This document shows positions 27,578 through 36,580 of a stretch of DNA of 64,000 nucleotides, one piece after another. The stretch is from the NCBI GenBank assembly GCA_902786565.1, contig CADACW010000002.1, forward strand, positions 62,001 to 126,000, written 5' to 3'. Both the position numbers and the translations under genes were made by a program. Positions within the stretch are counted from its first letter, which is position 1; each line of letters begins with the position of its first letter. The stretch is from an uncultured Prevotellaceae bacterium. Lineage in GTDB: Bacteria; Bacteroidota; Bacteroidia; Bacteroidales; Bacteroidaceae. Below the pieces are notes generated by a model, which saw only the letters and a list, made by a program, of their open reading frames with translations, was not told where the DNA came from and did not search any database.

Positions 27578-28894
27578 TTATTTTGTTTTAATGATGCCCA
27601 CGCTCAAAGCACCGGCCACGAGCAGAGCGCCGGCCACATACATCATGGAGTACTGATGGCTGCCTACGAGCATCAGCACCGTTCCGCCCAGAGCGGCTGC
27701 CACAATCTGCGGGATGCAGATGGTGCAGTTGAAAAGGCCCAGGAATGTGCCCATATATTTGCTCCCCTCCAAGGCATTAGTCACCAGTGTGAAGGGCATC
27801 GACAGCATGGCGGCCCAGGCAAAGCCTATGAGAAAATAGGGCACGAACAGGGCGTACTGGTCGGACAGCATCGGCACCAAGGCAAATCCGGCACCACCTA
27901 CTGCCAGCGACAGGGCGTAGGCCGCCTTGATGTTCTTGAACCGGGGCAGCACCACGGCCCACAGCATCGAGCCGATGGCCTGCACCATAAAGAGGATGCC
28001 CACCCAGTCGCCAGCCTGCTGATAGGCTTTTGTTGAGGCATATTCCTCGTTGGTCATATCCACGCCGAAGGCCGTTTCGGCAATGGAGCCGTTGGTGTAG
28101 GTCCACATATAGAGGAAGGCAGCCCAGCAGAAGAACTGCACCAGTCCCACCTGCAGGAACACCCACAGGGCACGGTTGCGCGAGCCGCCAGCTGCCACGC
28201 TCTTGGCCTGCACAGTCTGCGCCTGCTCCTGGAAGGCGGCCATCTGTGCCGGGGTGTACTCCTTCACCGTCACCGTGGTATAGACCACACAGAGTATCAG
28301 AATGGCGGCACCGATGTAGAACGACCATTTCACCGAGTCGGGCACAATGCCGGGAGCGGCCACGCTGGCAATGCCGATGGCCGTGAACAGATAGGGGAAC
28401 ACATAGCCCACCAGGCTGCCGGCATTACAGAGAAACGACTGGATACTGTACGCCTTGGCCTTCTGCTGCTCGTTCACCATGTCGCCCACCATCATCTTGA
28501 AGGGCTGCATGGCCATGTTGATGCTGGTGTCGAGGAACATCAGCGAGATGAGTCCGAAGGTCATTGCGCTCATGATGGTAATCTCCAGGTTGCCGGCGTT
28601 GGGCAGCAGGCACATCACGGCCACAGCCAGGGCGGCCCCCACGAAGAGGTAGGGAATGCGGCGCCCGAAGCGCGTCCATGTCTTGTCGCTGAACAGTCCC
28701 ACCAGTGGCTGCACCACCATACCCATAAGTGGTGGCAGTATCCAGAAGTAGCTCAGGTCGTGCGGGTCGGCGCCCAGTGTGGCGAAGATGCGCGAAATGT
28801 TAGCACTCTGGAGTGCGTATGCTATCTGCACTCCGAAAAATCCGAAGCTTAAGTTCCAAAGCTTCCAAAACGACAAATCCGGTTTCTGTTTCAT
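27578..28894 (-). CDS. MFS sugar transporter (SLC45-like, probable maltose/maltodextrin permease)
   Basis: A 438-residue inner-membrane protein with about 12 transmembrane helices. It has the family start FWKLWNLSFGFFGVQIAYALQ and the MFS loop signature GLFSDKTWTRFGRRIPYLFVG between helices 2 and 3, followed by FLDTSINMAMQPFKMMVGD. Related proteins in Bacteroidota import maltose or other disaccharides next to LacI regulators and sus genes; maltose is inferred from the neighbouring LacI gene and starch-type susCDEF operon. A GxxExxY cassette separates it from lacI on the same strand. Confidence 0.85.
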   Translation of the reverse strand: MKQKPDLSFWKLWNLSFGFFGVQIAYALQSANISRIFATLGADPHDLSYFWILPPLMGMVVQPLVGLFSDKTWTRFGRRIPYLFVGAALAVAVMCLLPNAGNLEITIMSAMTFGLISLMFLDTSINMAMQPFKMMVGDMVNEQQKAKAYSIQSFLCNAGSLVGYVFPYLFTAIGIASVAAPGIVPDSVKWSFYIGAAILILCVVYTTVTVKEYTPAQMAAFQEQAQTVQAKSVAAGGSRNRALWVFLQVGLVQFFCWAAFLYMWTYTNGSIAETAFGVDMTNEEYASTKAYQQAGDWVGILFMVQAIGSMLWAVVLPRFKNIKAAYALSLAVGGAGFALVPMLSDQYALFVPYFLIGFAWAAMLSMPFTLVTNALEGSKYMGTFLGLFNCTICIPQIVAAALGGTVLMLVGSHQYSMMYVAGALLVAGALSVGIIKTK

Positions 28895-28906
28895 ATAATT
28901 ATTATT

Positions 28907-29422
28907 AAAGACAACTTTAACAACTTATGACAACTTTTTTTAAATACAACTTTTTCTATCGAAGGGTTTTTACATGTTGCCCATCGATTGTGAGGATTTC
29001 CTTTATATCACTATCATAAAAGTAACGTTCTATTGTGGCGAAAGCTGGAGCAAAGTTTACTAGAATACCACACGTAGAACCAGTTAGCCGTAAGTAATTA
29101 AATAACTGGGCACGATGATTGTTGGTCAATTCGGCAACAGACTTACATTCTATGATAATATCATTCTTACATATAAAATCCAAACGATATGCTGCATCCA
29201 TAAGACGGCCATGATAAGACGGATGGAAAGACTTCTCTCGTTGATACGGGATACCTACTTCGTCTAATTGCATCTGTAGTCCCTCCTGATAGCAATATTC
29301 GTTAAGGCCAGGACCTAATTCCTTGTGCACATCGTAAATGGCTCCCACAACATCATAAATGTGTTCCTTCTGCTTATGTATGTTTATCATATAAGTTGTC
29401 CAAAGTTGTTTTAGTTGTCTTT
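28907..29422. mobile_element. Inverted-repeat-bounded cassette carrying only a GxxExxY gene
   Basis: The left end (28907-28936) and right end (29393-29422) are 30-bp inverted repeats that agree at 26 of 30 positions. Each is built of three 10-bp ACAACTT units (AAAGACAACT, then AACAACTT, then GACAACTT). The gene fills the space between them, its start codon lying 3 bp inside the right repeat. TTAAAG occurs at 28905-28910 and 29422-29427, a possible target duplication partly overlapping the repeats. Removing the cassette would leave lacI and the MFS gene about 17-20 bp apart. No transposase is present. Confidence 0.6.
28956..29390 (-). CDS. GxxExxY protein (PD-(D/E)XK_3 nuclease-like fold)
   Basis: A 144-residue protein carrying the family signature GLNEYCY at residues 28-34. 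Its core resembles the PD-(D/E)XK nuclease superfamily: D71 in YRLDFICKN and E81-x-K83 in IIIECKSV form the expected D...ExK triad. The start MINIHKQKEHIYDVV is chosen because the family begins there; upstream residues in the frame come from the lacI 3' end. Function is unknown; the family is abundant in Bacteroidota and some planctomycetes. It is more AT-rich than its flanking genes and lies in an inverted-repeat cassette between lacI and the transporter. Confidence 0.88.
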   Translation of the reverse strand: MINIHKQKEHIYDVVGAIYDVHKELGPGLNEYCYQEGLQMQLDEVGIPYQREKSFHPSYHGRLMDAAYRLDFICKNDIIIECKSVAELTNNHRAQLFNYLRLTGSTCGILVNFAPAFATIERYFYDSDIKEILTIDGQHVKTLR

Positions 29423-29427
29423 TAAAG

Positions 29428-30453
29428 TCAGCGGGTAGTGCCGCGAATGATGAGGCGTGTGCGGACGATGCGCTTTTCGGCATGGTCCAGGGGGATGGTG
29501 CCCTCCACGTGTCCAATGAGGATGTTGGCAGCCTCCTCGCCCACACGTACGCCACGTTGCTCCACGGTGGTCAGCATGGGGTCGCAAGCCATGGCACGCA
29601 CACCATTGGTGAAACCGCAGATGCTGATGTCTTCCGGCACCCGCAGCCCCATACGCTTCACGGTGTAGAGGATGCCGATGGCTGTATCGTCGTTCACGGC
29701 AAAGAAGGCGTCAGGATACATGTCGCCGTCGAACAGGTCGGGCGTAATCATCTCCGCATCCTGACGGTTGTCGCAGATGCGCGTCAACTCCGGCACAAAA
29801 GGCAGGCCGTGCTTCAGCAGCGCGTCCTTGTAGCCATTGAACCGGTTCTTGGCTATCTCCAAATTCATCTGCGACCCGAAGAAGGCAATGCGCCGGCACC
29901 CCGTGTCGATGAGATGGGTCACGGCGTTGAAGGCACCCATATAGTCGTCGACCACCACCCGGCTGGCGTTCACGCCCGTGCAGATGCGGTCGTAGAACAC
30001 CAGCGGCACTCCGGCATCCTGCAGCCGCTGGAAGTGCTCGTAGCGCTGAGTGTCCTTGGCCTGGCTGACGATGATGCCGCACACCTTGCTCTCATAGAAC
30101 GACTGACACAGGCGCACCTCGCGCTCATATCGCTCGCCGCTCTGGGCCACCATGATGCGGTAGCCGTTGGCCTCGGCCTCCTCTTCTATGCCCTTCAGTA
30201 TGGACGAGAAGTAGTAGTGCACCAGTTCGGGTATGATGACGCCAATCACCTTCTGCGGCTGCACGCGGCTGTGGCGCAGGCTCTCCGCCAGCGGGTTGGG
30301 CGTGAAGTTGTGTTCCCGCGCAAACTGCTGTATCTTCTGCCGCTGTTCCTGCGAGATGCGGGTGGAGTCCTTCAGCGCACGCGACACCGTAGCCACCGAG
30401 ACACCCAGTTCCCGTGCTATGTCCTTCATTGTCAGCGAGACGTTCTTTTCCAT
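29428..30453 (-). CDS. LacI-family transcriptional regulator
   Basis: A 341-residue repressor with an N-terminal LacI helix-turn-helix (LTMKDIARELGVSVATVSRALKD split over residues 7-29) and hinge (NPLAESLRHSR), then a periplasmic-binding-like sensor domain starting VIGVIIPELVHYYFSSIL and ending with DHAEKRIVRTRLIIRG. The start at 30453 (MEKNVSLTMKDI) was chosen; MKDIAREL at 30429 is an alternative, and the nearby -7 element would give a very short leader. It probably controls itself, the sugar MFS gene and the divergent susCDEF operon through the palindrome at 30528. Confidence 0.93.
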   Translation of the reverse strand: MEKNVSLTMKDIARELGVSVATVSRALKDSTRISQEQRQKIQQFAREHNFTPNPLAESLRHSRVQPQKVIGVIIPELVHYYFSSILKGIEEEAEANGYRIMVAQSGERYEREVRLCQSFYESKVCGIIVSQAKDTQRYEHFQRLQDAGVPLVFYDRICTGVNASRVVVDDYMGAFNAVTHLIDTGCRRIAFFGSQMNLEIAKNRFNGYKDALLKHGLPFVPELTRICDNRQDAEMITPDLFDGDMYPDAFFAVNDDTAIGILYTVKRMGLRVPEDISICGFTNGVRAMACDPMLTTVEQRGVRVGEEAANILIGHVEGTIPLDHAEKRIVRTRLIIRGTTR

Positions 30454-30463
30454 ATCCTGTGTG

Positions 30464-30471
30464 CAAAGATA
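30464..30471 (-). promoter_or_regulatory. -7 element of lacI
   Basis: Minus-strand TATCTTTG followed by C. It lies only 10 bp before the ATG at 30453, implying a very short leader or the downstream start at 30429. No matching -33 box is visible. Confidence 0.4.
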
Positions 30472-30527
30472 GTGCAAACTTTCTTCACGCGTACGCATAC
30501 CATAGAAGTATTTAGGCCCAAAGCGTG

Positions 30528-30541
30528 TGCAAACGTTTGCA
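30528..30541. promoter_or_regulatory. Perfect LacI-type operator palindrome
   Basis: TGCAAACGTTTGCA is a 14-bp perfect palindrome with the central CG and flanking AAA/TTT typical of LacI/GalR/CcpA sites. It lies in the 232-bp region between the divergent lacI and susC genes, 56 bp upstream of the susC -7 element and 57 bp upstream of that of lacI, so it could serve both. Confidence 0.75.
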
Positions 30542-30596
30542 TTTTCTTTCTTAACGTTTTTAAGCAGAAAAAAGTACGCCACGTATGAAATTATTT

Positions 30597-30604
30597 TACC
30601 TTTG
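30597..30604 (+). promoter_or_regulatory. -7 element of susCDEF and leader hairpin
   Basis: TACCTTTG followed by C fits TAnnTTTG. There is no good -33 TTTG at the right distance, which fits a promoter needing an activator. The about 75-nt leader contains a 7-bp hairpin at 30622-30639 (GTGTCGG, loop CAAA, CCGATAC) and an A-rich tract before the start codon. Confidence 0.5.
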
Positions 30605-30685
30605 CAACGTATTTTGCTGAAGTGTCGGCAAACCGATACCCGAACTATAACAATTAATAACATTAATAACTAACAACTAAATGTA

Positions 30686-33600
30686 ATGATGAAGCAGGTA
30701 AACATTCAATTACCGATGAGGACACTGGCATTACTGCTGGTAATGTTTCTCACGGTAGGGGCCTTTGCGCAGCAGATTACTGTGAAAGGCCACGTGAAAG
30801 ATGCTACTGGTGAAGATGTCATCGGAGCCACCGTGCGCGTGCTGGGCACCCAGACCGCCTCAGTGACCGACTTCGACGGCAACTTCACGCTGAAAGCCAA
30901 TCAGGGCGCAGACATCCAGGTGACTTACATGGGCTACCAGCCCGCCACCGTGAAGGCCGCCCCGAATGTGGAAGTCACGCTGCAAGACGATGCCACCCTC
31001 CTCAACGACGTGGTGGTCATCGGCTATGGCGTGGCCAAGAAAAGCGACCTGACCGGCTCGGTCACCGCCCTGAAGCCCGACACGAAGAACAAGGGTGTGG
31101 TGGTCAATCCGCAGGACATGATCCAGGGTAAGATTGCCGGTGTCAACGTCACCTCTGATGACGGTACGCCTGGCGGCAAGATGAACATCCGCATCCGTGG
31201 CGGTTCGTCGCTGAACGCCTCCAACGACCCGCTGCTCGTCATCGACGGCGTGCCTATGGACAACAATGGTGTGAAAGGTGTGTCAAACCTCTTGGCAACC
31301 ATCAACCCGCAGGACATCGAGTCGTTCAACGTGCTGAAGGACGCCTCGGCCACAGCCATCTACGGTAGCCGCGGTTCTAACGGTGTCATCATCATCACCA
31401 CCAAGAAGGGCCGCAAGGGCCAGGCACTGCAGGTGTCATACGCCGGCAGCATGACCGTGAGCACCAACAAGAACACCCTCGACGTGATGGACGGCAACGA
31501 GTACCGTGCATTCATCGAGCGCATCTGGGGCAAGGAGAGCGCAGCCTATGAGGCACTTGGCACGGCCAACACCGACTGGCAGAAGGAAATTTTCCGTACT
31601 GCCATCAGCCACGACCACAACGTGACCGTCTCTGGTGCCTACAAGGACCTGCCCTACCGCGTGTCGCTGGGCTACACCGACCAGCAGGGAACGCTGAAAG
31701 GCTCTGACTTCAAGCGTTTCACCGCTGCCCTGAACCTCAACCCCTCGCTGCTTGACGACCACCTGACGCTGAACCTCAACGGCAAGGGCATGTACGCCCA
31801 CTCCACCTTCGCCGACGGCGGTGCCGTGGGAGCAGCCTTCCGCTTCGACCCCACTCAGGATCCCCACGCCTACACCTCTCAGGCTCATCTAAGAATGTTG
31901 GGCGACAACTTGCAGAAGACGATGAACAACTTTGGCGGCTTCTTCGAGTGGCCCACAGCAGGTGCCTACGGCGACAGCGAGTGGCCCTACACCTTCTACC
32001 GTCAGGCCACCCAAAACCCGCTGGCCATGCTTGAGCTGGTGAAGGAGTCGGCCTATAGCCGCGCTTTCATCGGCAGCGCCGACATCGACTACAAGATTCA
32101 CGGCTTCGAGGACCTGCGCCTGCATGCCACATTCGGCGCCGACATCTCCAAGGGCCGCCAGCACCGCATGGGCAGCCCCATGTCGCCGCAATACACCTAC
32201 TACGGCAGCTATGGTGCCGAAGAGATTCTGAAGCGCAACCTCTCATTCTCGGCCTACGCCCAGTACTACAAGGACTTCGCCAAGATTCACCACTTCGACA
32301 TCATGGGTGGTTATGAGTGGCAGCGTTTCTGGCGCTCACAGTACAATGACTACATTGGCTACTATCCCTCGACGGCTGGTGAAAATGCTGGCAAGGAGCG
32401 CGAACACACACCCTATCGCTTCAAGACCGAGAACTATCTCGTCTCCTTCTTCGGACGTCTGAACTACATCTTCGACGAGAAGTACTATCTGACCGCCACC
32501 ATCCGTGACGACGGCTCCAGCCGCTTCAAGGACCACTGGTCACTCTTCCCCTCGGTGGCACTGGCCTGGAGAGTGAAGAACGAGAGCTTCCTCAAGAATG
32601 TCGACGCCCTGAGCGACATGAAGATCCGCTTCGGATGGGGTAAGACCGGACAGCAGGACGTGAACAACGACTACGCCTGGATTCCCACCTACTCTATGTC
32701 GACCGGCACCAACGGCTTCTACCCCGTCACCGGCGAGGGCGTGCTCTATCGCCCCGACAACTTCACCCCCGACCTGAAGTGGGAGACCACCACCACCACT
32801 AACGTGGGCCTCGACCTGGGATTCCTTGACCAGCGGCTCACCTTCAGCGTGGACTACTACTACCGCAAGACCACCGACCTGCTGAACTACGCCCCCACCG
32901 TGGCAATGTCGGCATTCCGCAACCAGGCCTGGCAGAACATCGGCTCGCTGAAGAACACCGGTGTAGAAGCCACCATCGGCATCAAGCCCATTCAGACCAA
33001 GGACTGGTTCTGGCAGATTGACTACAACATCACCTACAACAAGAACGAGATTACCGACCTCTCAGGTGCATCGACCGATGGCGCACCCGTGCCCAACACC
33101 AACATCACCATTGGTACCGACAAGTATCTGCAGTACCACCAGGTGGGCCATCCCATGAACTCGTTCTATGTCTACCAGCAGGCTTACGACGAGAACGGCA
33201 AGGCCATTGAGAACGCTGTGGTGGACCGCAACGGCGACGGCCAGATTACCAACGACGACCGCTACTTCTACAAGAGCCCGGCAGCCCCCGTCACTATGGG
33301 CCTGTCCTCACGCCTGGAGTACAAGAACATCGACTTCGGCTTCTCGCTCCGCGCCAGCTTCGACAACTATGTGTTCAACAACATCGAGTCGGGCCAGGCC
33401 AACGTACAGCCCAACGAGGTGTGGGCACTCTCAACCTACCTTGGCAACCGCACCCCGAAGGCTGTTGAGGACGGCTGGCAGACCAACGACCCCACTGCCC
33501 TGCTCTCCGACCGCTACGTGCACAACGCATCGTTCCTGAAGTGCGACAACATCACCCTGGGCTACTCCTTCAACGACCTGTTCAAGGGCAGCAGCTACAA

Positions 33601-33751
33601 GGGTCTCTCCGGCCGTGTCTATGCCACCGCCAGCAACGTGTTCACCATCACGAAGTACGATGGCCTCGACCCAGAAGTGTTCAGTGGCTACGACAACGAG
33701 ATGTACCCGCGTCCATTCTCTGTCATCGTCGGACTTAACCTGAACTTCTAA
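30686..33751 (+). CDS. SusC-type TonB-dependent transporter of the starch/maltodextrin operon
   Basis: 1021 residues, close to Bacteroides SusC. Signal peptide ending VGAFAQ, carboxypeptidase-like domain (ITVKGHVKDATGEDVIGATV), TonB-box-like DVVVIGYGVAKKSDLTGSV, plug with VLKDASATAIYGSRGSNGV, barrel ending FSVIVGLNLNF. The outer-membrane pore imports oligosaccharides presented by SusD. Start could also be 30689 (second Met). The identity of the substrate as starch-like glucan rests on the SusE/SusF partners downstream and the LacI/MFS genes upstream. Confidence 0.93.
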   Translation: MMKQVNIQLPMRTLALLLVMFLTVGAFAQQITVKGHVKDATGEDVIGATVRVLGTQTASVTDFDGNFTLKANQGADIQVTYMGYQPATVKAAPNVEVTLQDDATLLNDVVVIGYGVAKKSDLTGSVTALKPDTKNKGVVVNPQDMIQGKIAGVNVTSDDGTPGGKMNIRIRGGSSLNASNDPLLVIDGVPMDNNGVKGVSNLLATINPQDIESFNVLKDASATAIYGSRGSNGVIIITTKKGRKGQALQVSYAGSMTVSTNKNTLDVMDGNEYRAFIERIWGKESAAYEALGTANTDWQKEIFRTAISHDHNVTVSGAYKDLPYRVSLGYTDQQGTLKGSDFKRFTAALNLNPSLLDDHLTLNLNGKGMYAHSTFADGGAVGAAFRFDPTQDPHAYTSQAHLRMLGDNLQKTMNNFGGFFEWPTAGAYGDSEWPYTFYRQATQNPLAMLELVKESAYSRAFIGSADIDYKIHGFEDLRLHATFGADISKGRQHRMGSPMSPQYTYYGSYGAEEILKRNLSFSAYAQYYKDFAKIHHFDIMGGYEWQRFWRSQYNDYIGYYPSTAGENAGKEREHTPYRFKTENYLVSFFGRLNYIFDEKYYLTATIRDDGSSRFKDHWSLFPSVALAWRVKNESFLKNVDALSDMKIRFGWGKTGQQDVNNDYAWIPTYSMSTGTNGFYPVTGEGVLYRPDNFTPDLKWETTTTTNVGLDLGFLDQRLTFSVDYYYRKTTDLLNYAPTVAMSAFRNQAWQNIGSLKNTGVEATIGIKPIQTKDWFWQIDYNITYNKNEITDLSGASTDGAPVPNTNITIGTDKYLQYHQVGHPMNSFYVYQQAYDENGKAIENAVVDRNGDGQITNDDRYFYKSPAAPVTMGLSSRLEYKNIDFGFSLRASFDNYVFNNIESGQANVQPNEVWALSTYLGNRTPKAVEDGWQTNDPTALLSDRYVHNASFLKCDNITLGYSFNDLFKGSSYKGLSGRVYATASNVFTITKYDGLDPEVFSGYDNEMYPRPFSVIVGLNLNF

Positions 33752-33796
33752 GACAAAGCGCAACCGAAAATCGAAAATTAATAAATCGCAACTATT

Positions 33797-35419
33797 ATGA
33801 ATATCAGATATTTCAAGACAATAGTCCCTGCAGCAGCACTTCTGCTGACAGCAGGCCTGAGTTCGTGTACGGGCGACCTTGATGTCACCCCCATCAACCC
33901 GAACCTGGCCCTGGAGTACGACGCCGACGGCCTGTTCAACAAGTGCTATGCCAACATAGCCCTGCAGGGCAACGGCGGCGCCAACGGCGACTGCGACATC
34001 GACGGACTGGACGGCGGTACCACCGGTTTTGTGCGCCAGATGTGGAACTCCAACGAGCTGACCACCGACGAGGCCATCTGCTCCTGGGGCGACGACGGCA
34101 TACAGCAGTTCTGCTACAACACCTACGATGCCTCGCACCCCATGCTCAACGGCTACTACGCACGCCTGACCACGGGCATCTCCTACTGCAACCAGTACAT
34201 CAACGTGGCCGGCGGACAGGATGCCACCAAGACGGCCGAGATTCGCTTCATCCGCGCCTTCGAGTACTATCTGCTGATGGATGCCTTCGGCAACATCCCG
34301 TTTGCCACCGAGCTGACCAATCCTGCCCGCATGACCCGCGAGGAGGCCTACAACTGGATTGAGCAGGAACTGCTCGACCTGGAGCCAGGCCTCTCCGACG
34401 CCAAGGCCAAGAAGAGCACCGACGCCAACTATGGCCGCGTGGACAAGGCTGCCGCCTGGATGCTGCTTATGCGCCTCTACCTGAACGCCGAGGTCTATAC
34501 CGGCACCGCCCAGTGGGCCAAGGCTGCCGAGTACGCCAAGAAGCTAATGGACAGCGACTACCGCCTGAACACCCAGGGCACAGAGTACTGGAGCGCCTAT
34601 CAGATGCTCTTTATGGGCGACAATGGCGAGACCAACGCTGCCTACGAGGCCGTGTTCCCCATCCTCTGCGACGGTCTGAAGACCACCAGCTGGGGCACCT
34701 CGCTCTTCCTCATCGCCTCCACCTTCGACGGTGCCATGCACGCCAACCGCTATGACACCAACGAGGCTGCCACCAACGGCACGCAGGAGAAGTGGGGCGG
34801 CAACCGCGCCCGCAAGAACTTGGTGCTGAAGTTCTTCCCCGACGGCAACGTGCCCAATGTGCCCTCCTACCAGATGGCCGAAACAGCCGGCGACGACCGC
34901 GCCCTCTTCTGGGGTGTCGACCACACGCTCGACAACGTGCTGGGCTTTGCCGGCGACTTCTCCGACGGCTTCGGCGTGGCCAAGTTCATCAACTACAAGT
35001 CCACAGGTCCCGCCGTGCTGGGTTCTGACGCCCAGTTCCCCGATGCCGACTTCTTCATGTTCCGTCTGGCTGAGGCTTACCTGACCTTCGCCGAGGCCAC
35101 GGCCCGCCAGAACGGCGGCAACGCCACCAGCGAGGGCATCGAAGCCCTGAACGCCCTGCGCAGCCGTGCCCACGCCTCTCACAAGTCGAGCTTCACCATG
35201 GACGAGATTCTCGACGAGTGGAGCCGCGAGTTCTACTTCGAGGGCCGTCGCCGCGTGGACCTCATCCGCCACGGCAAATACGGCGGCGACAACGTGAACT
35301 ACAACTGGGCCTGGAAGGGCGGTGTGAAAGAAGGCCGCAACTTCCCCGCCACCCGCAACGTCTTTGCCATCCCCGCCGCACAGGTGAAGGGTGCCATCAT
35401 CCAGAACCCTGGATACTAA
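33797..35419 (+). CDS. SusD-type starch-binding lipoprotein
   Basis: A 540-residue lipoprotein (lipobox TAGLSSC), the length of classical SusD. It has the SusD N-terminal pattern (YDADGLFNKCYANIALQG), the helical core (FIRAFEYYLLMDAFGNIPFA), aromatic residues for glucan stacking, and C-terminal WSREFYFEGRRRVDLIRHGK followed by NVFAIPAAQVKGAIIQNPGY. It is the lid of the SusC encoded 45 bp upstream. Confidence 0.93.
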   Translation: MNIRYFKTIVPAAALLLTAGLSSCTGDLDVTPINPNLALEYDADGLFNKCYANIALQGNGGANGDCDIDGLDGGTTGFVRQMWNSNELTTDEAICSWGDDGIQQFCYNTYDASHPMLNGYYARLTTGISYCNQYINVAGGQDATKTAEIRFIRAFEYYLLMDAFGNIPFATELTNPARMTREEAYNWIEQELLDLEPGLSDAKAKKSTDANYGRVDKAAAWMLLMRLYLNAEVYTGTAQWAKAAEYAKKLMDSDYRLNTQGTEYWSAYQMLFMGDNGETNAAYEAVFPILCDGLKTTSWGTSLFLIASTFDGAMHANRYDTNEAATNGTQEKWGGNRARKNLVLKFFPDGNVPNVPSYQMAETAGDDRALFWGVDHTLDNVLGFAGDFSDGFGVAKFINYKSTGPAVLGSDAQFPDADFFMFRLAEAYLTFAEATARQNGGNATSEGIEALNALRSRAHASHKSSFTMDEILDEWSREFYFEGRRRVDLIRHGKYGGDNVNYNWAWKGGVKEGRNFPATRNVFAIPAAQVKGAIIQNPGY

Positions 35420-35464
35420 GGAACGCTCATTGTAAATTAAGTAAATCGTTAATCGTAAACAATT

Positions 35465-36556
35465 ATGAAACATCTATTTAAATCCATCATAGGGCTTGCC
35501 TGCTGCGCGTTCCTCTTTGCCGCCTGCTCTGACGACAACGACTCGAACCCCACCCTGCTGAAGCCCACCACGTTCACACTGAATCAGACGCCCTACGCCA
35601 CGTCGGTCATCGACCTGGCCACCTCCACGGGCATACCTTTCACCTGGAACCAGCCCGACTACGGCTTCCCCATCGTCACGCATTATCAGTTCGAGGTGCA
35701 TCCCTCACTCACGGTTCTGCCCAGCTACGACGGCAACGACTATGTCACCATCGACGACGTGTTCACCAACGCTACCGGCTCGCTGAACACCAACAAGCTG
35801 ACCAGCTCCATCATCGAGAAGTTCGGATGGGAAGACATCACCGAGGAGGAGGCCAAGGCCCTGCCTGAGACCGTGCAGGTCTTCGTGCGCATTGCCGCAA
35901 GCACCGCCGGTTCTGACACCATCCACTCAAATGCCGTGGCCGTGACCGTGGCACCCAGTCTGGATGTGGCTCCGTCGTTCCCCGAGTTCATCTACATGAT
36001 GGGCAACTTCAACGGCTGGTCAGACCCCGTGGCTCTGCGCAGCCCTGCTATGGACGGTCTCTACACCTGCTTCAACTGGCTCGACGGTGGCTTCAAGTTC
36101 CGCCCCAACGAAGGCAACTGGGACGGCGACTGGGGCCAGAATCCTGCCGGACCCTTCGGCACACTGGTGGTCGATGGCGAGGAAGACTGTAACGACGCCG
36201 GCAAGAGCTTCCCCGACGAGGCACAGCCCGCAGGTTTCTTCAAGATTGATGTCGATATGACGGCAATGACGTGGACCATCACGCCCATCACCTCCGTCAG
36301 CATCATCGGCGGCTTCAACGGATGGGCCGACGACGTGGAGCTGGCCTACAACCAGGATGAGGGCTGCTGGGAAGGCACCGCCACACTGGAAGGCGAGTTC
36401 AAGTTCCGCGCCAACCACGACTGGGGCATCAACTGGGGCGGTTCAGCCGACTCGCTAGTCCAGGACGGCAGCAACCTCTCACTCGACGCCGGCACCTACA
36501 ACTTCAAGCTCTTCCTCACACATGAGGGCGACAGCCATGTTGAAATCACACAGTAA
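35465..36556 (+). CDS. SusE-like outer-membrane starch-binding lipoprotein
   Basis: A 363-residue lipoprotein (lipobox LFAACS). An N-terminal SusE Ig-like domain occupies about residues 25-165 (PTTFTLNQTPYATSVIDL, IPFTWNQPDYGFPIVTHY). Two carbohydrate-binding modules of the SusE/SusF type follow, with tryptophan/aromatic motifs FIYMMGNFNGWSDPV and SIIGGFNGWADDVEL, the latter ending in FKFRANHDWGINWGGS. SusE holds starch at the cell surface and influences which oligomer lengths are imported. Confidence 0.88.
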   Translation: MKHLFKSIIGLACCAFLFAACSDDNDSNPTLLKPTTFTLNQTPYATSVIDLATSTGIPFTWNQPDYGFPIVTHYQFEVHPSLTVLPSYDGNDYVTIDDVFTNATGSLNTNKLTSSIIEKFGWEDITEEEAKALPETVQVFVRIAASTAGSDTIHSNAVAVTVAPSLDVAPSFPEFIYMMGNFNGWSDPVALRSPAMDGLYTCFNWLDGGFKFRPNEGNWDGDWGQNPAGPFGTLVVDGEEDCNDAGKSFPDEAQPAGFFKIDVDMTAMTWTITPITSVSIIGGFNGWADDVELAYNQDEGCWEGTATLEGEFKFRANHDWGINWGGSADSLVQDGSNLSLDAGTYNFKLFLTHEGDSHVEITQ

Positions 36557-36580
36557 CACTCCTAACACTCAGAAACAAGT

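Noticed and set aside
30464..30604. Invertible phase-variable promoter between lacI and susC
   Set aside because: No inverted repeats flank the promoter segment; the only palindrome is the compact 14-bp operator, and no invertase gene is nearby.
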